A stretch of 64,000 nt of DNA from JAOUEA01 sp963825685 (GTDB lineage Bacteria; Actinomycetota; UBA4738; HRBIN12). The notes under the pieces are model-generated. The model worked only from the letters and a program-made list of their open reading frames with translations. It was not told the DNA's origin and did no database searches. Below, in pieces: positions 30,099 through 39,115 of the stretch. The stretch covers positions 1 through 64,000 of the forward strand of contig CAWGUD010000027.1 of the NCBI GenBank assembly GCA_963825685.1, written 5' to 3'. Position 1 is the first letter of the stretch. Every line of letters begins with the position of its first letter. Made by a program: the position numbers and the translations under genes.

Positions 30099-31334
30099 TC
30101 ACCGGTCGAGCCACCCGCCGTCCCGACCGTGCGAGTCGGCGACCACCCCGGCCGCGATCGAGAGCGCGATCGACTCGGGATCTCGGCCACCGAGGTCGAG
30201 GCCGAGCGGCGAGCGCACACGGGCGATCTCGTCGTCCGCCACCCCCATCGTGCGGAGCGCCTCCACGTGGTGACCGACGTGACGGCGGCTGCCCATCACC
30301 CCGACGAACCGGGCGGGCGAGCGGAGCGCCTCGGCGAGCATCGAGACCAGGTCGGGGGCGTCGTGGTCGGTGAACACGACCACGTCACGGTCGCCCAGCG
30401 CGCCCGCATCCACCGCCAGAAGCGCCGGGCCGTCGTCGGAGCGGACCCGCTCTCGCCGAGGTTCCACGAGCGTCACGCGGAAGCCGAGGCGGCCCAGGTG
30501 AGATCGCAGCGCTCGGGCCACGTCGGTCGCCGACACGATCACGGCGCCCGGGGGCTCCTCGTGTGGCTCGAAGTAGACCTCGATCTCGCCCAGATCGTGC
30601 GTCAACGTGCGGGTCTCGGGTTCGCCGGACGCCGCGACCTCGGCCGCCGCGTCGACGGCGGCAGAGTCGAACTCGGCACATCCCAGCGTGCCGCGCACGT
30701 CGCCGCCGACGACGATCGACATCGCCGCCCCCACGCGGCAGGGCGGCGACCCGTGCACGCGTACCGCCTTGGCGTGCACCGTCGGCAGGCTCGTCGCGGG
30801 TCCATCGGTGTCCCCCGCGGCGCCACGAGGCTCATCCGCGTGTCCCGTCGGGTGCGCGCCGGTCGCGCCGCCCAGCAGCTGGACGGCGTGTGGCAGCACG
30901 GACATGATCGCCGACAGCCCTTCCCGAACCCCCGCGGGCGAGCCGGGCAGGTTCACCACGAGCGCCGGCCCGATCGCGCCGGCCACGGCGCGCGAGAGCG
31001 CGGCCATCGGCGTGTGCGTGAGACCCTCGGCCCGCATCAGCTCGGCCAAGCCCGGGGCTTCACGATCGATGACGGCGCGGGTCGCTTCCGGCGTCACGTC
31101 GCGGGGCCCGAAACCGGTGCCGCCGGTGGTGACGATGAGCCCGTGCGATGCCGATAGGTCGCGAAGCGTGTCTTCGATGTCGCCGCGCTCGTCGGGCACG
31201 ACGAGCCGCGTCGCGACCTCGAATCCGCTCGCCCGCAGGATCGACTCCGCGAGGTCACCCGACTCGTCGACGCGCGTGCCGTGCGCCACACCGTCGGAGA
31301 CGGTGACGACCGCGGTCGAGATCGTCGCTCCCAT
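30099..31334 (-). CDS. Mog/MoaB-XdhC fusion protein
   Basis: This 411-residue protein has two parts. Residues 1-155 are a molybdopterin adenylyltransferase (Mog/MoaB) domain with VVTVSDGVAHGTRVDESGD, TTGGTGFGPRDVTPEATR and NLPGSPAGVREGLSAI. After a linker, residues 175-411 are XdhC/CoxI-like, with MSIVVGGDVRGTLGCAEF and the Rossmann segment RFVGVMGSRRHVGHHVEAL ending GLDLGGRDPESIALSIAAGV. Mog activates molybdopterin for metal insertion; XdhC sulfurates the cofactor and delivers it to xanthine-dehydrogenase-type enzymes. The ATG at 31334 fits the Mog family start. It is divergent from moaA. No molybdoenzyme is in the window. Confidence 0.88.
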   Translation of the reverse strand: MGATISTAVVTVSDGVAHGTRVDESGDLAESILRASGFEVATRLVVPDERGDIEDTLRDLSASHGLIVTTGGTGFGPRDVTPEATRAVIDREAPGLAELMRAEGLTHTPMAALSRAVAGAIGPALVVNLPGSPAGVREGLSAIMSVLPHAVQLLGGATGAHPTGHADEPRGAAGDTDGPATSLPTVHAKAVRVHGSPPCRVGAAMSIVVGGDVRGTLGCAEFDSAAVDAAAEVAASGEPETRTLTHDLGEIEVYFEPHEEPPGAVIVSATDVARALRSHLGRLGFRVTLVEPRRERVRSDDGPALLAVDAGALGDRDVVVFTDHDAPDLVSMLAEALRSPARFVGVMGSRRHVGHHVEALRTMGVADDEIARVRSPLGLDLGGRDPESIALSIAAGVVADSHGRDGGWLDR

Positions 31335-31414
31335 GCCCTCCATCCTCGCATCTCGCGTGGCGACCGACCCCTGGCCTCGCACGAAGCGCTCGGGGCGGGG
31401 TACGCTGGCCGGAC

Positions 31415-32434
31415 ATGCCCGACCCCATCTCCAGCCCCGTGCCCGCGACAGGACCCTTGATCGACACGTTCGGGAGGATCGGCAGCGACCTGCGCATCTC
31501 GGTCACCGATCGCTGCAACTTCCGGTGCACGTACTGCATGCCGGCCGAGGGGCTCGCGTGGTTGCCGAAGGACGAGATCCTCACGTTCGAGGAGCTCACC
31601 AGGCTCCTGCGCCTGTTCGTCCGGCTCGGGGTGGAGTCGATCAAGGTCACGGGCGGCGAGCCGACCGTGCGTGCCGATCTGCCGACGCTCGTCGGCATGT
31701 TCCGCGAGGCCGGTCCCGACCTCGACATCTCGCTCACGACGAACGGCGTGCTGCTCGAGACGCTGGCCGGGCCACTCGCGTCGGCCGGTATCGACCGCGC
31801 GACCGTGTCGTGCGATTCGCTGCTGCGGCACCGCTTCGTGGAGATGACCCGTCGTGATGCCCTCGAGAAGGTGTTGCGGGGGTTACGCGCCGCCGAGGAG
31901 GCCGGACTCACCCCGATCAAGATCAACTGCGTCGTGATCGGCGGCACGAACGACGACGAGCTCGTCGGGTTCGCGCGGTGGGCGCGAGAGACCGGCTACG
32001 AGGTTCGGTTCATCGAGTACATGCCGCTCGACGCCCAGCACGCCTGGGAACGGCAGAAGGTCGTGCCCGCCCGCACGGTGCTCGACCGCATCGGTGCGGA
32101 GTTCCCGCTCGTCGCCGACGGCGAGGGCGCCGAGCCGGCGACCACGTACGGCTTCGCCGACGGCGCCCCCGGTCGCATCGGCGTGATCCCGAGCGTCACC
32201 GAACCGTTCTGCGACTCGTGCAACCGCATGCGGCTGACGGCGGAGGGGCAGTTCCGCAACTGCTTGTTCGCGCTCGAGGAGACGGACCTGCGCGGCCCGA
32301 TGCGCGCGGGCGCGAGCGACGACGACCTCGAGGCGCTGCTGCGCGAGGCGATGTGGCGGAAGTGGGCCGGTCACAGGATCGACCACGCGGACTTCCAGCA
32401 GCCCGCCCGCAGCATGTCGATGATCGGCGGCTGA
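31415..32434 (+). CDS. moaA: GTP 3',8-cyclase MoaA
   Basis: This 339-residue radical SAM enzyme catalyses the first step of molybdenum cofactor synthesis from GTP. The N-terminal cluster motif is CNFRCTYC (Cys34, 38, 41), followed by KVTGGEPTVR. The C-terminal cluster is CDSCNRMRLTAEGQ with a third Cys in RNCLF, and the end SMSMIGG keeps the Gly-Gly pair needed for activity. A TACGCT box eight bases before the ATG suggests leaderless transcription. MoaC, MoaD and MoaE are not in the window. Confidence 0.95.
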   Translation: MPDPISSPVPATGPLIDTFGRIGSDLRISVTDRCNFRCTYCMPAEGLAWLPKDEILTFEELTRLLRLFVRLGVESIKVTGGEPTVRADLPTLVGMFREAGPDLDISLTTNGVLLETLAGPLASAGIDRATVSCDSLLRHRFVEMTRRDALEKVLRGLRAAEEAGLTPIKINCVVIGGTNDDELVGFARWARETGYEVRFIEYMPLDAQHAWERQKVVPARTVLDRIGAEFPLVADGEGAEPATTYGFADGAPGRIGVIPSVTEPFCDSCNRMRLTAEGQFRNCLFALEETDLRGPMRAGASDDDLEALLREAMWRKWAGHRIDHADFQQPARSMSMIGG

Positions 32435-32460
32435 CCGCCGCGGATCGCAGTCCGAACGAA

Positions 32461-32490
32461 CGAAGGGCCGGGGTGAACCCCGGCCCTTCG
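32461..32490. terminator. 14-bp perfect hairpin after moaA
   Basis: Arms 32461-32474 and 32477-32490 pair perfectly around a two-base centre, in the gap between the convergent moaA and peptide-binding-protein genes. It probably terminates both. Confidence 0.8.
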
Positions 32491-32510
32491 TGCGTGATCC
32501 AACCGATACT

Positions 32511-34393
32511 CTACGCGGGAGCCACCGCGAGGTGGTCGAGCGCCGCCATGTATCCCCACTCGTCGTAGGAGTAGTTGACGACGTTCGGACCGACGATGTC
32601 GGTCTGGTTCGTGTAGGTGCGAGGCACCCAGGGCACGATCTCTTCCATCAGCATCTTGTCGAGATCGGCCCAGCACTGCGTGCGCTCGTCACCGACAGGA
32701 AGGGCGGCGCACTCCGACAGCTTGTCGTCGGCGCTCGGCACCGACGTCACGGAGTACCCCCACTCCTCCATCTCGGCCTCGGTCGCACCGACGGCCGAGT
32801 AGTTGCAGCAGCCCGGGTAGATCGCGCCGAACTCGCTGCTGCCGAACAGCGGCGGTCCGAACGTGTACGGGTCGGGGTAGTCCTGCAACCACCCGACCTG
32901 CAGGCAGATCGGCACCTGATCGGCCAGGTTGTTGCACTTGGCGTACATCGCCGTGGTCGTCAGGCCCTTGACGTCGAGCTCGATGCCGATCTGCTCGAGC
33001 TGCTGCTGCCACAGGGCCGCGACCTTGCGACCGGTCGCGCTGTCCGACGCGTAGAGCGCGACGACGCCCTTGCACTCGTCGGCGTCGCAGATGCCGTCGC
33101 CGTCGCGTGTCGTACTTCGATGTCGACATCTCGCTCCTTCGCGAGCTCGACGTCACCGCTGTCCTCGGGCGTGGCGTACGGGTCGTAGTCGACCAGCAGG
33201 TTGTTGAGGAGCGCGTCGGGGAAGATGTGCCCCGCGTTCACGCCGATCAGCGGACCGCCGGCCAACTGACGATCGCCCGCCTTGTCGAAGGCGAAGTTCA
33301 CCGCCTTGCGTACCTGCACGTCGTCGAAGGGCGGCACGCCCAGGTTCATCGACGTGTAGGAGGTGGCCGGCTGCGGGTACACGTGCAGCCGGTCCTGCAG
33401 GTCCGGGTTCGTGCTGTACTCCTTCAGCTGGTCGGCCTCGGGCGGGTCCATCACGTAGTCCAGATCGCCCGTCTGGAGCTTGTTGTAGAGGTCGGGCACC
33501 GCGCCGCCGATCTCGATCGTGATCTCGTCGGCGTACGCGGGTCGCAGGTCGTCGGTCTCGGCGCTCCACGACGGGTTACGGACCAGCACGAGCGACCGAC
33601 CTGGCGTGTAGCCGGCGACGGGCTCCTGCTTGTCGGCCGGCAACGAGAAGTCCATGTCCTCGCTGCCCTCGAACATGTACGGACCTGTGGAGACCAGGTA
33701 ACGCCCGTAGTCCTTCGTGTGACCCTCGGCGGCGCCGAGACGGGGCGTCCCCGTTGGGCGGGATCGGCGTGGTCGCCATCATCGCGAACCGCCACCCGAG
33801 GTCGCCGGTCGGCTCGGTCACCGTCACCTCGAGGGTGTAGTCGTCGACCGCCCGGATGCCGGAGATCTCGTCGGCGTCGCCGGCACCGAAGTCGTCGAAG
33901 CCCTCGATCGGGGAGTAGTAGAAGCTGTACCCGCCGGCGCTGGCCTTGGGGTCGGCCTCACGCTCGATCGCGCGCACGAAGTCACCGGCGGTGACCTCGA
34001 CGTCCTCGAACGGCGGGGAGTACATGACCCCTGCTTGAGCGGGAACGTCCAGGTCAAGGAATCGTCGCTCACGGTCGGCAGGTCGGCGGCGATGTCGGGG
34101 CGGAGCTCGGTGCCGCCCTCATCGACCGGCTTGCCGTTCGTCGCGTAGAGCGTCCGTGCCAGGCAGCACTTCAAGATCTCGAACGAGAGCTGGTAGTACT
34201 CCTTGGCCGGGTCGAACGCCGCGCTCGACGGCTCGGAAGAGACCGCGATCCGCACCGTCCCCCCACGTGGGATGTCGCCTCCGTCCGCCGTGGGCGATGC
34301 GACCGGCTCGTCTCCTCCTCCATCGTCGCCGCATGCCGCGGCAACGATGCCCAGGACCGCCAGGACGGCGATCCAACGCGCGTATCTCCTCAT
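32511..34393 (-). CDS. peptide-type ABC substrate-binding lipoprotein (three frameshifts)
   Basis: This is an SBP family 5 (DppA/OppA-type) protein of about 627 residues. The signal peptide ends in a lipobox (LGIVAAAC). The body shows GGTVRIAVSSEPSSAAFDPA, LTWTFPLKQG, YTSMNLGVPPFDDVQVRKAV and VGWLQDYPDPYTFGPPLF. Shifts are needed near 34030, 33745 and 33100; the last lies inside DGDGICDADECKG, a calcium-loop-like insertion not typical of the family. No permease or ATPase genes accompany it. An AGGGGG site precedes the ATG at 34393. The ligand is unknown. Confidence 0.83.
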
Positions 34394-34619
34394 GCGCGAG
34401 CCCCCTCTCTCAGTAAGGCGCACAGATGCTCCCACCGGAACCACCGGCGGTCCAACACCCCGTATACGCGTGGAAGGGCCCTCGAGGGTTGCCCGAGGAC
34501 AAGACGGGGCCCTCCGCGCGGGAAGACCAGACTTCGACGAGGCGCCCCGCCGGGTTCACCGCGCGTTCACGCGCACGTGCCAGGCTCCCTGTGCCGAGAG
34601 GTTGCGCCCCCTCTCCGGC

Positions 34620-34649
34620 GCGGGGGCCGGGCTTCGGCCCGGCCCCCGC
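34620..34649 (-). terminator. 13-bp hairpin with TTCG tetraloop
   Basis: Arms 34620-34632 and 34637-34649 are perfectly complementary and are closed by TTCG, a very stable tetraloop. It lies 24 bases past the thioredoxin-like stop codon. The rest of 34394-34673 shows no further gene and holds the upstream region of the peptide-binding lipoprotein. Confidence 0.8.
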
Positions 34650-34673
34650 GGACCCCCTTCTGCGATCGGTCGC

Positions 34674-35337
34674 CTACCCCGCCTGGAGCTCGTCGAGGCT
34701 CGCCTCGATCGCTCCTTCGGGCGACTCGCCGATGCTGACGTTCGCGACCGTGCCGTCGGCGTCCACGTAGTAGACCGTCGGGAAGCTCGAGACCCCGAGC
34801 CCCTGCAGCAACGTGCCGGCGTCGTCGTCGACCGCGGTCGTCATGGTCAGGCCCTCGTCAGCGAGGAACTCCGACGGCGTGGGTCCAGGGTTCTGCCCGA
34901 TCGCGGTGGTCACGCTGACGAGCTCGACACCCTCACGTGCCTGGGTCGCCGGCACCAGGACCGGCAGCTCAGCCTGGCAGTGCGGGCACCACGACGCCCA
35001 CACGACGAGCACCGTCGGCGAGCCCTGGTAGTCGCTCCACGACACGGTGCCCCCGTCGAGATCCGGGGCCGAGAACGCCGGCACCTGATCTCCGATCTCG
35101 AGCTGCGGACCCGTCGCTCGATCGATCGAGACGGCGTCGGCGGGGGCGGCGGTCTGCGCCATCGTCCGCCTCGCCGCCGCCGCTCAGGAGCAGTGCCCCG
35201 ACGACGGCGATCACCGCGACCACGGCGACCACGATCCAGACGAGCCGTTGCCGGGCGGCCCGTCGTTCCTGCTCCCGCCGGCGCTCTGCCTTCGTCTGCC
35301 GGCCGGATCGCTGCTTGGACTTCGTCGCGTTCGTCAT
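34674..35337 (-). CDS. membrane-anchored thioredoxin-fold protein, TlpA-like (one frameshift)
   Basis: This protein of about 221 residues has a very basic cytoplasmic N-terminus (KQRSGRQTKAERRREQERRA), one transmembrane helix LVWIVVAVVAVIAVVGALLL, and an outer thioredoxin-fold domain with VPAFSAPDLDGG, the redox motif ASWCPHCQAELP and the cis-Pro loop FPTVYYVDADG. It probably reduces or oxidises disulfides outside the membrane. A one-base shift near 35165-35185 separates helix and domain. It follows the S9 peptidase gene by 89 bases on the same strand. Confidence 0.85.
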
Positions 35338-35426
35338 CGGGGTCCTTTCAGGGCACGACTCAACGACTCTCTCCAGAGATGTTCGCCTCGCGGCGACGGA
35401 GCGGTTCGGGCCGTTCGGCCCGTCGC

Positions 35427-37403
35427 TCACGTGACCGGGTCATCCAGGTTCTCGATCGGCAGCACGGGGATGTCGTCCGCGGGCGAGAAGCCCAGCACCT
35501 GCCCGTAGAACGACAGCTCGGCCTCGTAGGATCGTTCGATCGTCTCCGCCATGCGGAACCCGTGTTGCTCCCCCTCGAAGAGCAGGTACGCGTACGGCAG
35601 CCTCTTCGCGCGGAGCGCCTCCACCATGACCTCGGCCTGCGACGGCGGCACGACCACGTCCTCGGCGCCCTGCAGCAGCAGCATCGGCGTCGACAGCAGG
35701 TCCACGGCATGGATCGGGCTCCGCGCCCGGTACAGATCGGCCGCCTCGGGCCACGGCCCCACGAGGGTGTGCTCGTATCGAGACTCGAACTTGTGGGTGT
35801 CGCCCGTCGCGAACGGCTCGAGGTCGCTGATGCCGTAGCGACTGGTGCCGGCCGCGAAGTCGTCATGGAAGGTCAACGCGCACAACGTGGTGTACCCCCC
35901 GGCGCTGCCACCGCGGATCACCAACCGCTCCCCGTCGACCTCGCCGGCGTCGACCAGGAAGCGCGCCGCGTTGATGCAGTCGGCGGTGTCGACGACCCCC
36001 CAGTTGCCGTTCAACCGCTGCCGGTAGGCACGCCCGAACCCCGTCGACCCTCCGTAGTTGACGTCGACGACGGCGAACCCGCGCGTGGTCCAGAACTGGA
36101 TCGCGAGGTCCAACGTCGCCGTCGCCTCACCCGTCGGCCCGCCGTGGCTCATCACGATCAGGGGCGGAAGCTCTCCGTGCGGAGCCACGACGTTCGGGTT
36201 CGCCGGCGCGTACACGTGCGCGAACGACGTCACGCCGCCGTCGGTCGGGAACTCGATCTGACGGGGCATCGACACGAACGAGGCGTCGATCGGCATGTCG
36301 ACGCTCTCGCGCAGCACCTCCACCGAGCGCGACCCGAAGTCGAGCCAGACCACCTGCGCGGGGAGTGTCGGGTCCGCCCGCGATGAACGCGATGGCATCG
36401 CCGGCCGCAGCGATGCTCGGGCCATGCTCGAACGACGAGTACGGCAGATCGAGGTCCAGCAGCTCAGCCGTCTCGCCGTCGAGCACGGCGAGATGTTGCA
36501 CGCCTGCGATCCCCGTACCAACAGGCGATGCGACCGTCGTCCAAGAACGCGAACGAGGTCTCGTTCATCACCCACTGTGGATAGCCGAACTCCGCCTCGG
36601 CCGGATACAGCGCCACACGCTCGTCGTCGGCGAGGCGCTCGAGGTTCCACCATCCCGAGCGGTCGCTCGCGAAGACGAGGTCGCCGGCCGGGCTCCAGCT
36701 CGGTTGCCAGATCGACTCCTCCCCGTCTCGGCCGGCCACCCGACGATCTCCGGAGAGGGAGCCGTCGGACGCCAGGTCCGCGATCCACAGCTCGCACCCG
36801 TCCCAGGGCATCCACGGGAGGTTCCAGCTCAGCCACGAGAGCCGTCGCCCGTCGGGCGAGATGCGTGGCGTGGAGTAGAAGTCGCGGCCCTCGGCGATCG
36901 TGAGCGGCTCGCGAGATCCGTCGAGCGGGACGCACCACCAGCTCGTTGACCACGTCGGCGACCCGCCCCGACGCCGCGTGCCGCTCCCGGACACCGAACC
37001 AGCGATCACCCTCGGCGCTGATCCGTCCGTCGGCGTAGCGATGCAGGCCGCCGGTGTCGGGCGTGATCGCGACCGGCGCCTCGCGCGGACCCTGCCGATA
37101 GAGGCGTCGATCGTCGTCGTGGGAGAAGACCACGACGCCCGTGCGGACGGACCAGGCGCCGCCTCCGTACTCGTGCACGCGCGAACGCACGTTGAATCCC
37201 TCGGGTGTGACGTCGACGGGTGAGGACCAGGGACCGCCGCGCACGACGACGCCGCGACCCCCTTCCGCCGGACGATCTTCATGCCAGTACACGGCCCCGT
37301 CGTCGATCCAGGGCTCCGACAGCGACACCGACGACACGGCGAGCATGCGCGGGGTCACCGGGGAGGGCCACGACCCGTACGGCGCCACGAGCGGCTCGCT
37401 CAT
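35427..37403 (-). CDS. S9 family (prolyl oligopeptidase-type) serine peptidase (three frameshifts)
   Basis: This protein of about 658 residues has an N-terminal beta-propeller (SRVHEYGGGAWSV, YSTPRISPDGRRLSWLSW, WQPSWSPAGDLVFASDRSG) and a C-terminal alpha/beta-hydrolase domain with the nucleophile RGGSAGGYTTL, Asp in LQGAEDVVVP and His in EGEQHGF. Family members cut short peptides, often after proline. Shifts are needed near 36929, 36512 and 36375. The ATG at 37403 overlaps the stop of the upstream PrmC-like gene in an ATGA junction, so translation is coupled. No signal peptide is seen, so it is probably cytoplasmic. Confidence 0.87.
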   Translation of the reverse strand: MSEPLVAPYGSWPSPVTPRMLAVSSVSLSEPWIDDGAVYWHEDRPAEGGRGVVVRGGPWSSPVDVTPEGFNVRSRVHEYGGGAWSVRTGVVVFSHDDDRRLYRQGPREAPVAITPDTGGLHRYADGRISAEGDRWFGVRERHAASGRVADVVNELVVRPARRISRAAHDRRGPRLLLHATHLARRATALVAELEPPVDALGRVRAVDRGPGVRRLPLRRSSGGRPRRGGVDLATELEPGRRPRLRERPLGMVEPRAPRRRRACGAVSGRGGVRLSTVGDERDLVRVLGRRSHRLLVRGSQACNISPCSTARRLSCWTSICRTRRSSMARASLRPAMPSRSSRADPTLPAQVVWLDFGSRSVEVLRESVDMPIDASFVSMPRQIEFPTDGGVTSFAHVYAPANPNVVAPHGELPPLIVMSHGGPTGEATATLDLAIQFWTTRGFAVVDVNYGGSTGFGRAYRQRLNGNWGVVDTADCINAARFLVDAGEVDGERLVIRGGSAGGYTTLCALTFHDDFAAGTSRYGISDLEPFATGDTHKFESRYEHTLVGPWPEAADLYRARSPIHAVDLLSTPMLLLQGAEDVVVPPSQAEVMVEALRAKRLPYAYLLFEGEQHGFRMAETIERSYEAELSFYGQVLGFSPADDIPVLPIENLDDPVT

Positions 37404-38260
37404 CGCGGCCGCCGGCCCACGATCACTCGGGTCACCTTGAGCTCCCCGCCCTTCGTGCTCTGCACGTCGCGGAACCCTCCGGCCATGTACACGCGCTTGA
37501 CCTCCTTGACCCGGTCGGGGCTCACCTCCATCAACAGCCACCCGTTCGTTCGGAGCCACCGCGGCGACTCCCCCACGGTGCGGCCGATCAGCCCGAGGCC
37601 GTCGGTGCTGTGATCGGTCAGGGTGTGCGGGGGCTCCCAGTCGCGGATCTCGTCGGGCAGATCGTCGATCTCGCCGGCCGGCACGTAGGGCGGATGCAGC
37701 GTGATCACGTCGACCGACCCTCGCAATCGCTTCGGGAGCCCGTCGAACAGGTCGCCGACCTCGAACCGTGCCGCGAGCTCGAGCGTCCTCGCGTTCTTCC
37801 GCGCGAGCCGCACCGCGTCACCCGCCACGTCGGTGCCCCAGACCTCCGCCTTCGGCACCTCGTCGGCGACGGCCAGCGCGATCGTGCCACCGCCGGTGGC
37901 GAGGTCGACGTGCACCGGATGCTTCCGTCGTCGCAGGCGCCTGATCGCCTGTTCCGCCAGGAACTCCGACGAATCCCTCGGCACGAAGACCCCCGGCTTC
38001 GTCAGCAGCTCGATGCCGCGGAACTCCGCGTAGCCCTTGATGTAGGGGATCGGCTCGCCCTCGGCCCGCCGCTCGACCAGCGCCTCGAACCGGCGGCGAT
38101 CCTTGCCTGACACGTCGTCGTCGGGTGCCGGATCGTGACCCAGCACATGCATCATGAGGTCCTCGGCCTCGATGCGTTCCCGTCCCTTCTGCCAGTGGTC
38201 GATCGCGGGCGAGGCCTTGAGCCGCTTCACGGCACGGGCGAGCACCCGCCGGGCTTCCAT
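37400..38260 (-). CDS. PrmC/HemK-like methyltransferase with HPPY motif
   Basis: This 286-residue SAM-dependent methyltransferase has a PrmC-like helical N-terminus (EAEDLMMHVLGHDPAPDD), the GEPIPYIKGYAEFRGIELL linker, SAM site VDLATGGGTIALAVA and a catalytic loop reading HPPYVP in place of the usual NPPY. PrmC methylates the GGQ glutamine of release factors; the Asn-to-His change is at the residue that contacts the substrate amide, so the target may differ. The ATG at 38260 fits the family's length. It is divergent from the GroES-like gene and upstream of the S9 peptidase. Confidence 0.75.
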   Translation of the reverse strand: MEARRVLARAVKRLKASPAIDHWQKGRERIEAEDLMMHVLGHDPAPDDDVSGKDRRRFEALVERRAEGEPIPYIKGYAEFRGIELLTKPGVFVPRDSSEFLAEQAIRRLRRRKHPVHVDLATGGGTIALAVADEVPKAEVWGTDVAGDAVRLARKNARTLELAARFEVGDLFDGLPKRLRGSVDVITLHPPYVPAGEIDDLPDEIRDWEPPHTLTDHSTDGLGLIGRTVGESPRWLRTNGWLLMEVSPDRVKEVKRVYMAGGFRDVQSTKGGELKVTRVIVGRRPR

Positions 38261-38303
38261 GGCGAGGCATCGTACCGGGTCGCGCTCGCTACACTCCCCC
38301 GAC

Positions 38304-38699
38304 ATGGCTGAGACCAAGAGCGCGTCGAAGAAGACGAACGCCAAGACCCCCGCGAAGCGGAAACCCCGGGCGAGGAAGGGCAGCGACGGATCGTCGATCC
38401 GGCTCACCGGCGACCGCCTGGTCGTGCGCACGCCCGACAGCGGCGAACGCAAGAGCGCGGGCGGACTGCTGATCCCCGCGACCGCGGCGCCGGCCCCGAG
38501 GCGTCTGGCATGGGGCGACGTGGCCCTCGTCGGCCCGGACGTGCGGGTCGCGAAGGAGGGCGACCGCGTGTTGTTCCTGCCCTCGTCGGGCCTGGAGGTC
38601 GAGCTCGACGGTGACGACCTCGTGCTGTTGCGAGAGCGCGACGTGCAGGCTGTCTCGTCCGCACCCGGTGAGGAACGCCCGCCGGGGCAGTACCTGTAG
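38304..38699 (+). CDS. GroES-like (chaperonin-10 fold) protein with basic N-terminus
   Basis: This 131-residue protein has a Lys/Arg-rich N-terminal extension (KKTNAKTPAKRKPRARKGS) followed by a Cpn10-like domain: LTGDRLVVRTPDSGERKSAG with the mobile-loop-like GGLLIPATA, then GDVALVGPDVRVAKEGDRV and VELDGDDLVLLRERDV. It is remote from groEL and may be a divergent co-chaperonin or a moonlighting relative. A TACACT box at 38290-38295, eight bases before the ATG, suggests leaderless transcription. Confidence 0.75.
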   Translation: MAETKSASKKTNAKTPAKRKPRARKGSDGSSIRLTGDRLVVRTPDSGERKSAGGLLIPATAAPAPRRLAWGDVALVGPDVRVAKEGDRVLFLPSSGLEVELDGDDLVLLRERDVQAVSSAPGEERPPGQYL

Positions 38700-38704
38700 C
38701 GACC

Positions 38705-39109
38705 TCAGCCGGCCAGGAAACTGAGGCGAACGGTCCGCACGTCGTTCTCGCGGTTCGGATCGATCAGCACGATCGACTGCCAGGTGCCCAGCTGCAGCGT
38801 GCCCCCGACCACAGGCACGATCAACGACGACGAGACGAACACGGGCAGCAGATGGTCGCCGCCGTGGCCGACCGAGCCGTGCCGGTGCGCATACCGGTCG
38901 TCGCGAGGGAACACCCGCCCGAGCAGCTCGTCGAGATCGGCCTCCGAGCCGCTCCCCGTCTCCATCAACGCCACGCCCGCGGTGGCGTGGGGCACGAACA
39001 CGTGCAGCAACCCGTCGCCGTCGACCTCGGCGGCGAACCTCGCCACCCGCTCGGTCAGGTCGTGCACGCGGCGTCCGCCCGTGTCCAGCCTGAACGTCTC
39101 GGTTCGCAT
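38705..39109 (-). CDS. YjbQ (UPF0047) family protein
   Basis: This 134-residue single-domain protein has LLHVFVPHATAGVALMETG and HGGDHLLPVFVSSSLIVPVV plus GTLQLGTWQSIVLIDPN, the YjbQ/UPF0047 signature. Members form trimers, and some show weak thiamine-phosphate-synthase activity; the physiological role is unsettled. It begins seven bases after the C45 gene ends and is the last gene of a four-gene minus-strand cluster. Confidence 0.85.
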   Translation of the reverse strand: MRTETFRLDTGGRRVHDLTERVARFAAEVDGDGLLHVFVPHATAGVALMETGSGSEADLDELLGRVFPRDDRYAHRHGSVGHGGDHLLPVFVSSSLIVPVVGGTLQLGTWQSIVLIDPNRENDVRTVRLSFLAG

Positions 39110-39115
39110 CGCCCG

